Shown in pieces: positions 26,129 through 33,546 of a stretch of 64,000 bases of DNA. The notes under the pieces are model-generated. The model saw only the letters and a list, made by a program, of their open reading frames with translations, did no database searches and was not told the DNA's origin. The stretch lies in NCBI RefSeq assembly GCF_004118325.1, contig NZ_RDFA01000001.1, forward strand, positions 185,382 through 249,381. Direction: 5' to 3'. Source of the DNA: Halorientalis pallida (GTDB lineage: Archaea > Halobacteriota > Halobacteria > Halobacteriales > Haloarculaceae). The translations under genes and the position numbers were made by a program. Numbering within the stretch: position 1 is the first letter of the stretch; every line of letters begins with the position of its first letter.

Positions 26129-27118
26129 ATGAGTGACGAAGCCGAGGCCGACGAGGCCGAACAGGCCGATGACGTAGCAGACAGCGAGGAGACAGCCGAA
26201 TCCGAACAGTCCGGGCTCCAGGCGGGCGACTTCGTGGAACTGGACTACACCGCCCGCACGGTCGAGGAGGGCACCATCGTCGACACGACCCGTCCCGAGG
26301 TCGCCGAGGAGGAGGGCCTGGACGAGGAAGGCCGCGAGTTCGAGCCCCGCACGCTCGTGCTGGGCGAGGGCTTCCTCTTCGAGGCCGTCGAGGACGACAT
26401 CATCGGCGGCGAGGTCGGTCAGAGCGACACCGTCGAGATCGCCGCCGAAGAGGCGTTCGGCGAGTTCGACGAGGACGACGTGCGCACCGTCTCAGTCAAC
26501 AAGATCCCCGAAGACGACCAGTACCCCGGCGCGCAGGTCCAGATCGACGGCCAGCAGGGCCGCGTCGAGACCCTCGTCGGCGGCCGCGCCCGCGTCGACT
26601 TCAACCACCCGCTGGCCGGCGAGGACATCGAGTACGACTACGAGGTCGTCGGGCAGGTCGCGGACCAGCTCGAACAGGCCCGCAGCCTCTTCGACATGTA
26701 CCTCGGCATGGAGCTGGAGATGTGGATCCAGACCGACGAGGTCGAGGAAGAGGAACTCGTCCAGCCCGACGAGGAGGAGAGTGACGAGGACGAAGAGCCC
26801 GAACCCGAGACCGAGGTCGTCGAGGTCGAGAAGGAGACCCTCTACATCGAGGCCAACCCCCAGCTCAGCATGAACCAGCAGTGGATGATGCAGAAACAGC
26901 AGATCTGCCAGCAGGTCACCGACCTGCTCGGTCTCGACCGCGTGATCATCCAGGAGATCATCGACGGCTCCGGGATGGGCATGGGCATGGGCGGCATGAT
27001 GGGCGGCATGGGCGGTGCCGGCGAGGGCGACATCGAGGAAGCCCTCGAGGACGCCGACGTCGACGCCGACGAGATCATGGAAGAGATCGAAGGCGCAGCC
27101 GAAGACGCCAACGAGTAA
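26129..27118 (+). CDS. FKBP-type peptidyl-prolyl cis-trans isomerase (SlyD-like) with extended C-terminus
   Basis: A 329-residue protein. After an acidic leader, the FKBP domain starts at about residue 36 (GDFVELDYTARTVEEGTIVDTT) and holds an inserted-in-flap domain (TVEIAAEEAFGEFDEDDVRTVSVNKIPEDDQYPGAQ, VNHPLAGEDIEYDYEVV-like), the SlyD arrangement. The last about 120 residues form an unusual extension: an acidic spacer, a helix-rich part (NQQWMMQKQQICQQVTDLLGLDRVIIQEII) and a Gly/Met-rich run GMGMGMGGMMGGMGG before an acidic UBA-like tail (DIEEALEDADVDADEIMEEI). It should act as a cytosolic folding catalyst or chaperone. Confidence 0.88.
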   Translation: MSDEAEADEAEQADDVADSEETAESEQSGLQAGDFVELDYTARTVEEGTIVDTTRPEVAEEEGLDEEGREFEPRTLVLGEGFLFEAVEDDIIGGEVGQSDTVEIAAEEAFGEFDEDDVRTVSVNKIPEDDQYPGAQVQIDGQQGRVETLVGGRARVDFNHPLAGEDIEYDYEVVGQVADQLEQARSLFDMYLGMELEMWIQTDEVEEEELVQPDEEESDEDEEPEPETEVVEVEKETLYIEANPQLSMNQQWMMQKQQICQQVTDLLGLDRVIIQEIIDGSGMGMGMGGMMGGMGGAGEGDIEEALEDADVDADEIMEEIEGAAEDANE

Positions 27119-27179
27119 CGCCGCCGACGGTTCGATCGTCGGGACGTCGTTCGTTCTCGGAGTACTGACTGGTTGGGGG

Positions 27180-27195
27180 TCCGTTTTTTCCGGAT
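27180..27195 (+). terminator. T-tract terminator after the FKBP gene
   Basis: TCCGTTTTTTCCGGATC has a six-T run flanked by complementary TCCG/CGGA, about 65 bp beyond the FKBP stop, in front of the halorhodopsin gene. Confidence 0.45.
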
Positions 27196-27277
27196 CCCAG
27201 GCGTAGCCGTTGTAGGGACGGGTCGCAGTGGCCGGTTTTGAGCCACCTCGCGGCCGGGTCCCGAAATCATCATACAC

Positions 27278-28108
27278 ATGATTACGGAAGCCACTGGAGA
27301 CGCGTCGGCGCTCGCAGCGCCCGTCTTGCAGACGAACGGCGTCGAGATACTTCGGAACGACACGGTACTGAGCGCGTCGCTGTGGGTCAACGTGGCCCTC
27401 GCCGGCCTCGCGATCTTGCTGTTCGTCTACATGGGCCGCAACGTAGACACACCGCGGGCACGGCTGATATGGGTATCGACACTCCTGGTGCCGCTGGTCT
27501 CGCTGGCCAGTTACACGGCCCTGCTGTCGGGGCTTACCGTCGGGACCCTGGAGATGCCCGCAGGACACGCCCTGGCTGGCCAGGAGGTGTTCTCCCCGTG
27601 GGGACGATACCTGACCTGGACGTTCTCGACACCGATGATCCTCCTGGCGCTCGGCCTGCTCGCGGGCACGGATACGGCGAAACTGTTCACGGCTATCACG
27701 ATGGACGTGGGGATGTGTGTGACGGGGCTGGCCGCCGCGCTCGTCTCCCAGTCGTACCTGCTTCGCTGGGCGTTCTACGGAATCAGTTCGGCCTTCTTCG
27801 TGGCCGTGCTCTACGTGCTGCTGGTCGAGTGGCCAGACGACGCCGCACGAGCCGGCACGGCCGAGATATTCGGGACGCTGAAACTCTTGACCGTGGTGCT
27901 GTGGCTCGGGTACCCGATCCTCTGGGCGCTCGGTATCGAAGGGTTCGCCCTGATCGACGCGGGCGTCACGTCGTGGGGGTACTCCGTGCTGGATATCCTC
28001 GCGAAGTACGTGTTCGCGTTCCTGCTCCTGCGTTGGGTCGCAGGCAACGAAGACGTGGTCGCGTCGACCCCGGACGGAGCCACGGCGTCGGCTGCCGCCG
28101 ACGACTGA
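27278..28108 (+). CDS. hop: Halorhodopsin (light-driven chloride pump)
   Basis: A seven-helix microbial rhodopsin of 276 residues. Helix C reads RYLTWTFSTPMILLALGLLAG, giving Thr113-Ser117-Ala124 in place of the Asp-Thr-Asp of bacteriorhodopsin: the chloride-pump TSA motif. Arg110 precedes it and the retinal Lys is K243 in VLDILAKYVF, with Asp four residues before it. The halorhodopsin-specific extended N-terminus and BC loop (GTLEMPAGHALAGQEVFSPWG) are present. It pumps Cl- inward in light, helping osmotic balance and membrane potential. There is no brp/blh or bop-type regulator next to it; a convergent RAD55-like gene lies 9 bp downstream. Confidence 0.95.
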   Translation: MITEATGDASALAAPVLQTNGVEILRNDTVLSASLWVNVALAGLAILLFVYMGRNVDTPRARLIWVSTLLVPLVSLASYTALLSGLTVGTLEMPAGHALAGQEVFSPWGRYLTWTFSTPMILLALGLLAGTDTAKLFTAITMDVGMCVTGLAAALVSQSYLLRWAFYGISSAFFVAVLYVLLVEWPDDAARAGTAEIFGTLKLLTVVLWLGYPILWALGIEGFALIDAGVTSWGYSVLDILAKYVFAFLLLRWVAGNEDVVASTPDGATASAAADD

Positions 28109-28117
28109 GGATCAGGA

Positions 28118-28747
28118 TCAGGCGATATCCCGAGACGTGTCGATGGAGACCTCTTCGACGAGGTCGAGTTTGATCACGTCGGCGGGCGCGCGGCCACCCC
28201 GGAACTTCGGGATGGCTAACCGGTTCTCCACGTCGTCGCCGTTGGTGCCGGTCTCGAGCTGGAAGATCACGTCGGCGAAGTGTTCGGTCGAATCCCGGAG
28301 GCGTGGAATCTGGTGGCCGGTCAGGCAGTGCAGGACCGCCAGCGAGCCGGTGTTGAAGATGTGGTTCTGGAGGTCGTTCATGAAGTTGCGGAACCGCGAG
28401 GGCGGTTCCTGTGTCTCCAGGACGTTCACCGGGTCGATGATGAGGTTCGAGGTCTCCGGGAGCGCGGAGACGAGTTTGCCGGCGTTGTCCAGCGGCGCTT
28501 CCCCGGGAATGTGCCGGACGGTCGGGTCGCCGGTCTCGGTCGGGGAGTTGCGGATGCTGTCGGAGACGGCTTCCTCGGAACGGTCGAGCGACAGGTACAG
28601 CGTGCCCCGCGTCGCGGTCAACTCGTAGAGAAATAGCTCGGCCTGGCTCGCCGGGTCGGCACAGAGCGCGACGATGCTGCCGGCCGGGATACCACCGTTG
28701 AGCTTCCGGTCGAGAACGTCGATCCCGGTCCGGAGCCGATTCTCCAT
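28118..28747 (-). CDS. RAD55/KaiC-like protein with degenerate P-loop
   Basis: ATG 28747 gives 209 residues and follows a TATA box (28775-28785) by about 33 bp. It opens like a KaiC protein ([27 protein letters not shown]), but where GxxGxGK[ST] is expected it has [12 protein letters not shown], so Walker A is missing. Later elements are retained: [14 protein letters not shown], the Walker-B-like [14 protein letters not shown] and the post-B strand [16 protein letters not shown]. It is likely a non-ATPase member of the family. It converges on halorhodopsin with 9 bp between and follows a MinD-like gene on the same strand. Confidence 0.8.
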   Translation of the reverse strand: MENRLRTGIDVLDRKLNGGIPAGSIVALCADPASQAELFLYELTATRGTLYLSLDRSEEAVSDSIRNSPTETGDPTVRHIPGEAPLDNAGKLVSALPETSNLIIDPVNVLETQEPPSRFRNFMNDLQNHIFNTGSLAVLHCLTGHQIPRLRDSTEHFADVIFQLETGTNGDDVENRLAIPKFRGGRAPADVIKLDLVEEVSIDTSRDIA

Positions 28748-28774
28748 GTCAGTACGAGACAAGCGTATCCAGCA

Positions 28775-28785
28775 GATTAAATATT
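28775..28785 (-). promoter_or_regulatory. TATA box of the RAD55-like gene, within the end of the MinD-like gene
   Basis: AATATTTAATC on the minus strand is centred about 33 bp before ATG 28747 and includes the last codons of the upstream MinD-like gene. The RAD55-like gene therefore has its own promoter. Confidence 0.55.
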
Positions 28786-29430
28786 CCGTTGTTGAACCTT
28801 TCTTGCGACCCTCCTATACCCCGTACGAACCGGTTGTGTCCGGCGATCTCCACTCGAAACGTAGGGTATACGTTCCGCGACCGGACAGTTCATCGCAGCG
28901 CGCGCGGGCTCGGTCGGGACCGTCGCCGCGTCGTCTGCCGGGCTGGTCTCGACCAGCACCGCGAGGAGTGGCGGTGCGTCGAGTTCGCGGGCCATCGCGG
29001 CCGTCTTGACGGCGTCCCGGAGCGACCGGCGACGGGGCGTCGACACGAGGAGCGTCCGGTCGGCCACGCGCAACGGGCCGACGGCGTCGGCCATCGCACC
29101 GGCCGGGCAGTCGAGCAGTACCGGGCCGTCCCACCCGCGGAGGCGGGGTGCCGCGGCGTCGAGCGCGTCCGTCCCTGCACCCGCGGCCGGGAGGACGGCG
29201 AGGGCGGGGTGGCCGACCGGTGCGTGGGCGACGCTCGCGGGTCGCCGTCCGTCGGCGACGGCGGGGAGGCCGGGTTCGCGGGGGACCCCAGTGACACGGT
29301 GGAGATCCGGCATCTCCACGTCGGCGTCGACCAGCAGGGGCGACCGACCGTCGGCGGCGAGCGCACGTCCCAGTCGGTACGTCGTGGTCGTCTTCCCACA
29401 GCCGCCTTTCCCACCGGCTATCGCGAGCAT
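28777..29430 (-). CDS. MinD/ParA-family P-loop ATPase
   Basis: A 217-residue deviant-Walker ATPase: [25 protein letters not shown] with the signature Lys (KGGxGKT) at residues 8-14, [15 protein letters not shown] (switch), [16 protein letters not shown] near 105 and a specificity strand [16 protein letters not shown]. It lacks an obvious C-terminal amphipathic membrane-targeting helix; the tail is basic ([16 protein letters not shown]). Homologues take part in spatial positioning, but this subgroup of haloarchaeal MinD-like proteins has no assigned cargo here. Divergent from pyrB with about 100 bp between. Confidence 0.88.
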   Translation of the reverse strand: MLAIAGGKGGCGKTTTTYRLGRALAADGRSPLLVDADVEMPDLHRVTGVPREPGLPAVADGRRPASVAHAPVGHPALAVLPAAGAGTDALDAAAPRLRGWDGPVLLDCPAGAMADAVGPLRVADRTLLVSTPRRRSLRDAVKTAAMARELDAPPLLAVLVETSPADDAATVPTEPARAAMNCPVAERIPYVSSGDRRTQPVRTGYRRVARKVQQRNI

Positions 29431-29532
29431 GGCCGCGGGTGGTCGCGGCTTCGGCCAAGAAGGTTCGGAGGCGGTCTCGATTCGTCCGGACTAACGAGGG
29501 ATTCAAGGGGCCGCGGGTCGCGGGTTCTCTCA

Positions 29533-30447
29533 ATGCCCCAGGACCACATCATCAGCGCGAAACACCTCTCGCGTGCCGACATCGAGTCGGTACTGGATCG
29601 CGCGGCCGAGATCGCCGCCGATCCGGACGCGGTGGCCGACCGGCACGACGGGAAGTTGCTCGGGACCCTCTTTTTCGAGCCGAGTACGCGCACGAAGATG
29701 AGTTTCACCGCGGCGATGAAACGACTGGGCGGCGACATCGTCGACATGGGCCCGGTCGACCAGTCCAGCGTCAAGAAAGGGGAGAGCCTCGCCGACACCG
29801 TGCGCGTCGTCGAGGGCTACGCCGACGCGCTCGTGATGCGTCACCCGCTCGAGGGCTCGGCCAAGATGGCAAGCGAGTTCGTCGACGTGCCGCTGATCAA
29901 CGCGGGCGACGGCGCGGGTCAGCATCCGACGCAGACCCTGCTGGACCTCTACACGATCCGGGAGTCGGCTGGGTTCGACGACCTGACCGTGGGGATCATG
30001 GGCGACCTGAAGTACGGGCGGACGGTCCACTCCCTGGCCCACGCGCTGACGACCTTCGACGCTCAGCAACACTTCGTCAGCCCGGAGAGCCTCAAACTCC
30101 CGCGTGGGGTGCGCTACGACCTCCACGAGGCCGGGGCCTCGATGCGGGAACACACGGACCTCGACGAGGTACTGGACAGTCTGGACGTGCTGTACGTCAC
30201 CCGGATCCAGGCCGAGCGGTTCCCCGACGAGGACGAGTATCGCAAGGTGGCCGGTGAGTACCAGATCGACGCCGAGACGCTGGAGGCGGCCAAAGACGAC
30301 CTGGTCGTGATGCACCCGCTACCCCGCGTCGACGAGATCGCACCCGACGTGGACGAGACCGACCACGCACGCTACTTCGAGCAGGCCCACAACGGCGTGC
30401 CGGTGCGGATGGCACTGCTCGACCTCATCCTGGAGGGCAACCTATGA
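29533..30447 (+). CDS. pyrB: Aspartate carbamoyltransferase catalytic subunit
   Basis: A 304-residue enzyme joining carbamoyl phosphate to aspartate, the committed step of pyrimidine synthesis. The carbamoyl-phosphate loop is [12 protein letters not shown] near residue 48, with [18 protein letters not shown] near 130 and the aspartate loop [11 protein letters not shown] near 258. The start is ATG 29533 ([17 protein letters not shown]). It overlaps pyrI by 4 nt, so the catalytic and regulatory chains are co-translated. Confidence 0.96.
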   Translation: MPQDHIISAKHLSRADIESVLDRAAEIAADPDAVADRHDGKLLGTLFFEPSTRTKMSFTAAMKRLGGDIVDMGPVDQSSVKKGESLADTVRVVEGYADALVMRHPLEGSAKMASEFVDVPLINAGDGAGQHPTQTLLDLYTIRESAGFDDLTVGIMGDLKYGRTVHSLAHALTTFDAQQHFVSPESLKLPRGVRYDLHEAGASMREHTDLDEVLDSLDVLYVTRIQAERFPDEDEYRKVAGEYQIDAETLEAAKDDLVVMHPLPRVDEIAPDVDETDHARYFEQAHNGVPVRMALLDLILEGNL

Positions 30448-30908
30448 GCGACGACCAGCAACTCCGCGTCAGCAAGATCACCGAGGGAACGGTTATCGAT
30501 CACGTCACGGGCGGGCAGGCGCTGAACGTCCTGGCGATCCTGGGCATCGACGGCTCCGGCGGCGAGGAGGTTTCGATCGGGATGAACGTCCCCTCCGAGC
30601 GACTGGGTCGGAAGGACGTGGTGAAGGTCGAGGGGCGTGAGTTGAGTCAGGACGAGGTGGACGTGCTCTCCCTGATCGCGCCCGCGGCGACGATCAACAT
30701 CGTCCGGGACTACGACGTGGTCGAAAAACACCGCGTCGAGCGGCCTGGCGAAGTCGTCGGCGTCCTGCAGTGTCCGAACCGCAACTGCATCACGACGAAA
30801 GACGAGCCGGTCGACTCGCGCTTCGCCGTCCTCGAGGAGGGCGTGCGGTGTGCCTACTGCGACACGATCATCCGGGAGTCCATCGCCGACCACATCCACG
30901 TCGACTGA
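30444..30908 (+). CDS. pyrI: Aspartate carbamoyltransferase regulatory subunit
   Basis: A 154-residue protein. The N-terminal allosteric domain ([28 protein letters not shown]) binds nucleotide effectors. The C-terminal zinc domain has four cysteines, CPNRNC and CAYC, that hold the contact to PyrB. Overlaps pyrB as ATGA. The presence of a full zinc site indicates an allosteric holoenzyme. Confidence 0.96.
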   Translation: MSDDQQLRVSKITEGTVIDHVTGGQALNVLAILGIDGSGGEEVSIGMNVPSERLGRKDVVKVEGRELSQDEVDVLSLIAPAATINIVRDYDVVEKHRVERPGEVVGVLQCPNRNCITTKDEPVDSRFAVLEEGVRCAYCDTIIRESIADHIHVD

Positions 30909-30947
30909 GTTCTGATCGCCGGGCGATTCCTGTTCAGCCCCCGGAAG

Positions 30948-30957
30948 GATTATACCC
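30948..30957 (+). promoter_or_regulatory. TATA box of the 24-residue microprotein gene
   Basis: GATTATACCC is centred about 30 bp before ATG 30982 and lies after the pyrI stop, giving the microprotein its own promoter. Confidence 0.5.
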
Positions 30958-30981
30958 CGACCCACCGTTTCTTGTCATGCA

Positions 30982-31056
30982 ATGTCGAAGAAGCTCAAGC
31001 TCGCCGCTGCCCTGGTCGCCATCGTCCTCGTGTACCGCCTCGCGGTCAAGAAGTGA
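30982..31056 (+). CDS. 24-residue single-TM microprotein
   Basis: The frame encodes MSKKLKL, a hydrophobic core AAALVAIVLVY, and a basic end RLAVKK, 24 residues in all. Lysines flank the hydrophobic stretch at both ends, as in small membrane proteins. It has a TATA box at the right distance and clean start and stop, with no overlap to either neighbour. It is well below usual gene-caller limits. No homologue can be asserted, though similar tiny Lys-flanked proteins exist in haloarchaea to my recollection. Function unknown. Confidence 0.6.
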   Translation: MSKKLKLAAALVAIVLVYRLAVKK

Positions 31057-31134
31057 GTCGGTGGCAGTCGACGTATCGCTCGCGAACCGCCCTGGCCCCG
31101 ACGGGCTTTTGCCGACCGCTCCATACCCACAGAT

Positions 31135-31959
31135 ATGTACGGCGTCGTCACTCGCAACGAGGAAGAGTTAGCCTGGTCGGAGTTCGACCGCGCGTTCTAC
31201 GAGGTCAAAGACGTCACCGGCCGGGCCGCCGAACCCGTCCCCGAGGGGATCAGCATGGTGTCGTGTTTCGGCGACAACGCCGCCGCCGACGCCAACCCCG
31301 ACCTCGTCCCCGTCTCCGAGGACGGCAAACCCGCCACGCGGGAGCGTCGGTACTTCGACTGGGCCTACGTCTGCCCCACCCGTGACGACTACCGCGAGGG
31401 GCTGCTCGAAATCGTCGACGACGCCGCCGCGGTGACGCCTGACGTGCGCCTCGACGACGTGGGTTTTCCCCGCCCGGAGTACTGTCACTGCGACCGCTGT
31501 GAGCGCCGCTTCGCGGAGAGCGAGTTCGACGACTGGTTCGCCTGGCGAGCCGACGTGATCACCGAGTTCGTCCGCGAGGCCCGCGAGCGCGTCCCCGGCG
31601 ACCTCTACCTGACGCTGTACCCCGATCCCTACCCCGGCCACATCCACGAGCGGGCCGGCCTCGATATCGACGCCCTCGCCGAGTACGTCGACGAGTTCGT
31701 CGTCCCCATCTACGACATGGCCTACTCGACGACCTACTGGCTGGAGATCATCGCCTCGGGCTTCGCCGACGCCCTCGACACGCCGTTCAGCGTCGAGTTG
31801 TACGCCGTCGACGTCGAGATCGACAACCTCATCGACGCCGCGGAGGTCGCCAGCGAGTACGGCGAGAGCGTCCTCTTCGGGTACGACGCGAGCAACGCCC
31901 GCGCGACGCTCCGACGCATGAACGCCGACGGGCGCGAGGGCGAGGAGTTCGGGGCCTAG
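31135..31959 (+). CDS. Conserved hypothetical protein, TIM-barrel-like
   Basis: A 274-residue cytosolic protein, not assigned to a named family. The central part has LDDVGFPRPEYCHCDRCERRFAESEFDDWFAWRADVITEFV (three cysteines in CxCxxC near residues 119-124) and GDLYLTLYPDPYPGHIHERAGLDIDALAEYVDEFVVPIYDMAYSTTYW. This pattern resembles glycoside-hydrolase-like beta/alpha barrels that read a Cys-rich patch as a metal site. A TTTTG box about 27 bp before ATG 31135 suggests a leaderless start. Convergent with the next gene through CTAG. Confidence 0.7.
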   Translation: MYGVVTRNEEELAWSEFDRAFYEVKDVTGRAAEPVPEGISMVSCFGDNAAADANPDLVPVSEDGKPATRERRYFDWAYVCPTRDDYREGLLEIVDDAAAVTPDVRLDDVGFPRPEYCHCDRCERRFAESEFDDWFAWRADVITEFVREARERVPGDLYLTLYPDPYPGHIHERAGLDIDALAEYVDEFVVPIYDMAYSTTYWLEIIASGFADALDTPFSVELYAVDVEIDNLIDAAEVASEYGESVLFGYDASNARATLRRMNADGREGEEFGA

Positions 31960-32444
31960 TTGACCGGGACGACGGTCTCGACCGTCTCGTTGCCCCGATC
32001 GGTCTGCAGCGTCGTGAAGAGGAGACCGTCGTTCTCCCTGAGCGCCAGTCCGTCGCCGATTCCCACGTTGATCTCGAAGGTGCTGACGACCGTCTCGTTC
32101 GCGGCGATGGTGCCCGGGGCGACCTGCCCGCTCCACGCTTCCTTCTTGGCGCTGCCGTTCTCGTACCTGGTGAACAGGGCGTGACTCGCCGTCACGTTCA
32201 GCGACGTGTTCCCGGTGTTTCTGATCGTCGTGTTCACCACCCGGCAGGTCTGTCCACACTCCGACCCCCCGACGAGCGTGAAGTTCAGGGTCACCTCGCT
32301 CCCGTTTCCGTCCCCCGTGGTCGGCGGTGCGACGTCGTCGCCCCCGCCGCCCGGGACCAGTCCGAAGACGAAGGCCGCACCGACCCCTGCTACCACGACC
32401 GCGCCGGCGACGCCGGCGACGACCGCCATCTGTGATCGTTCCAT
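31956..32444 (-). CDS. Membrane-anchored extracellular beta-domain protein
   Basis: ATG 32444 gives 162 residues: MERSQMAVVAGVAGAVVVAGVGAAFVFGL (N-terminal signal-anchor), a short Gly/Asp linker and a beta-rich extracellular domain with many N-x-S/T sites (NFTLVGG, NTTIRNTGNTSLNVT, NGSAKKEAW, NETVVSTFEI). The two cysteines (ECGQTC) may form a disulfide. The NTTIRNTGNTSLNVT block resembles archaeal FxLYD-like adhesive domains. The longer in-frame start at 32912 overlaps the Nudix gene and is rejected. Role unknown. Confidence 0.72.
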   Translation of the reverse strand: MERSQMAVVAGVAGAVVVAGVGAAFVFGLVPGGGGDDVAPPTTGDGNGSEVTLNFTLVGGSECGQTCRVVNTTIRNTGNTSLNVTASHALFTRYENGSAKKEAWSGQVAPGTIAANETVVSTFEINVGIGDGLALRENDGLLFTTLQTDRGNETVETVVPVN

Positions 32445-32535
32445 CCGTACCCACACAACCCACCTGTCAAAGTTAAAACTGCTTCCGGTTACGACGCGTC
32501 GAACGGCCGACCGAACCCACCGACGGGGGCACCGC

Positions 32536-33093
32536 TCACAGCATCTGGTCGCGCCAGGTGAGCAGTTCCGCGCGGTCCCGCGTGTCCTCGGGGAGGTCGC
32601 TGAACCAGCGTGCTTCGGAGATCTCGTCGTCGGGATCCTCGACCGCCAGCTCCATCGTCTCCGCCCGCGCCGCGAACACGGGGAGGACGCCCCAGGCGTG
32701 GTGCCCGTCGCTGCGGAAGTTGACCCGGGCGAGGATACCCAGCCCCTCGTAGGATGCGTCGATGCCCGCTTCCTCCCTGAGTTCACGGCGTGCACCCTCT
32801 CGCAGTGACTCGTCGGCGTGGACCTCGCCGCCGGGGACGACCCACATGTCGACACCCTCGTGGCGGACCAGGAGCAGGTCGCCGGAATCCCGGTAGACCA
32901 GCGTGTGCGCACCGTAGGGGAGGCCGTTCTCCCGAATACGGTCGGCGACGGTGCGGAAGCGCGACCGAGAGACGGTCCGCGTGCGCTCGTACTCGACGTA
33001 GTTCTCGTGATCGCCGGCGAGCCGATGATACGTCTGCTCGGCCCGCTGATCGGCCTCGTCGGCGAGATACCACAGGTTGTCGACGACCGTCAT
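32536..33093 (-). CDS. Nudix hydrolase
   Basis: ATG 33093 gives 185 residues. After an N-terminal 55-residue helical extension (WYLADEADQRAEQTYHRLAGD) comes a Nudix domain with VVPGGEVHADESLREGARRELREEAGI, which satisfies GX5EX7REUXEEXGU near residues 107-129. It would hydrolyse a nucleoside-diphosphate derivative. The extension is common in haloarchaeal Nudix proteins to my knowledge. Upstream is an untranslated 324-bp region containing a direct repeat. Confidence 0.9.
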   Translation of the reverse strand: MTVVDNLWYLADEADQRAEQTYHRLAGDHENYVEYERTRTVSRSRFRTVADRIRENGLPYGAHTLVYRDSGDLLLVRHEGVDMWVVPGGEVHADESLREGARRELREEAGIDASYEGLGILARVNFRSDGHHAWGVLPVFAARAETMELAVEDPDDEISEARWFSDLPEDTRDRAELLTWRDQML

Positions 33094-33287
33094 CGTGCCG
33101 CGTCTGCGTGGCGTGGCGTTTGCACGCGATCCGGAGGAGCAGCGAAAGAGTGCGAACGGTCGACCATGTCGACGTATTTCACACGAGTCAGCAATAAGGC
33201 TTCGACACGGGCCGTCCGAACGGGACGCCCCGCCCGTTCGCGTCGCGGTCGAAGACCACGCACTCCGGGCTCGCATTTTCCAAGCTC

Positions 33288-33367
33288 CTCTCATTCGGTC
33301 GGATCTTCCGGCTCACGGTTACACCGTTCGCCCATCCGAAGACTCTCATTCGGTCGGATCTTCCGGC
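33288..33367. repeat. Two exact 25-bp direct repeats, 55 bp apart
   Basis: Copies at 33288-33312 and 33343-33367, each containing TCATTCGGTCGGATCTTCCG, with unrelated flanks. They lie 50-100 bp before the leaderless start at 33418, a typical position for regulatory sites. Confidence 0.8.
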
Positions 33368-33385
33368 AGACGCCCGTCTGACGGG

Positions 33386-33395
33386 GAGTTATGTG
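33386..33395 (+). promoter_or_regulatory. TATA box of the 42-residue ORF / DUF7504-type pair
   Basis: GAGTTATGTG is centred 27 bp before ATG 33418, so the transcript should start at a 42-codon frame rather than at the DUF7504-type gene (ATG 33543). Confidence 0.5.
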
Positions 33396-33417
33396 GACGC
33401 GGCCGACTTGCACTGTC

Positions 33418-33546
33418 ATGAAGCACGGGAGCAACCCTCCCGGACGTGATCTGTTCGGCGGTCGTGGGCCGGATCGCTTCGGGGACGACGCGACTGGAGG
33501 AGAGAGTGCCGACGGACGAGAGCGGACGCGCGGTGACCACCGATGA
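33418..33546 (+). CDS. 42-residue upstream protein coupled to the DUF7504-type gene
   Basis: The frame from ATG 33418 encodes MKHGSNPPGRDLFGGRGPD followed by an Asp/Gly/Arg-rich end, 42 residues. It starts right at the predicted transcription start (leaderless) and ends in TGA at 33544-33546, overlapping the ATG 33543 as ATGA. Composition is disordered (Gly, Asp, Arg), unlike random shadow frames only in the coupling. It is either a small partner protein or a leader peptide; I cannot assign a family. Confidence 0.42.
   Translation: MKHGSNPPGRDLFGGRGPDRFGDDATGGESADGRERTRGDHR

Larger units (their letters stand above)
33094..33417. other. Intergenic region holding a 25-bp direct repeat and a small hairpin
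   Basis: Between the divergent Nudix and DUF7504-paralogue genes. It contains a 7-bp inverted repeat (GAACGGG ... CCCGTTC, 33218-33239), two identical 25-bp direct repeats (33288-33312 and 33343-33367) and a TATA box at 33386-33395. No credible reading frame in the repeat part. Confidence 0.6.

Noticed and set aside
27278..28108. Bacteriorhodopsin or sensory rhodopsin
   Set aside because: The proton-pump Asp residues in helix C are Thr and Ala, and the TSA set is that of chloride pumps.
32444..32912. N-terminal extension of the membrane beta-domain protein gene
   Set aside because: The extra codons overlap the Nudix gene and lack acidic bias; the hydrophobic signal begins at the 32444 ATG.
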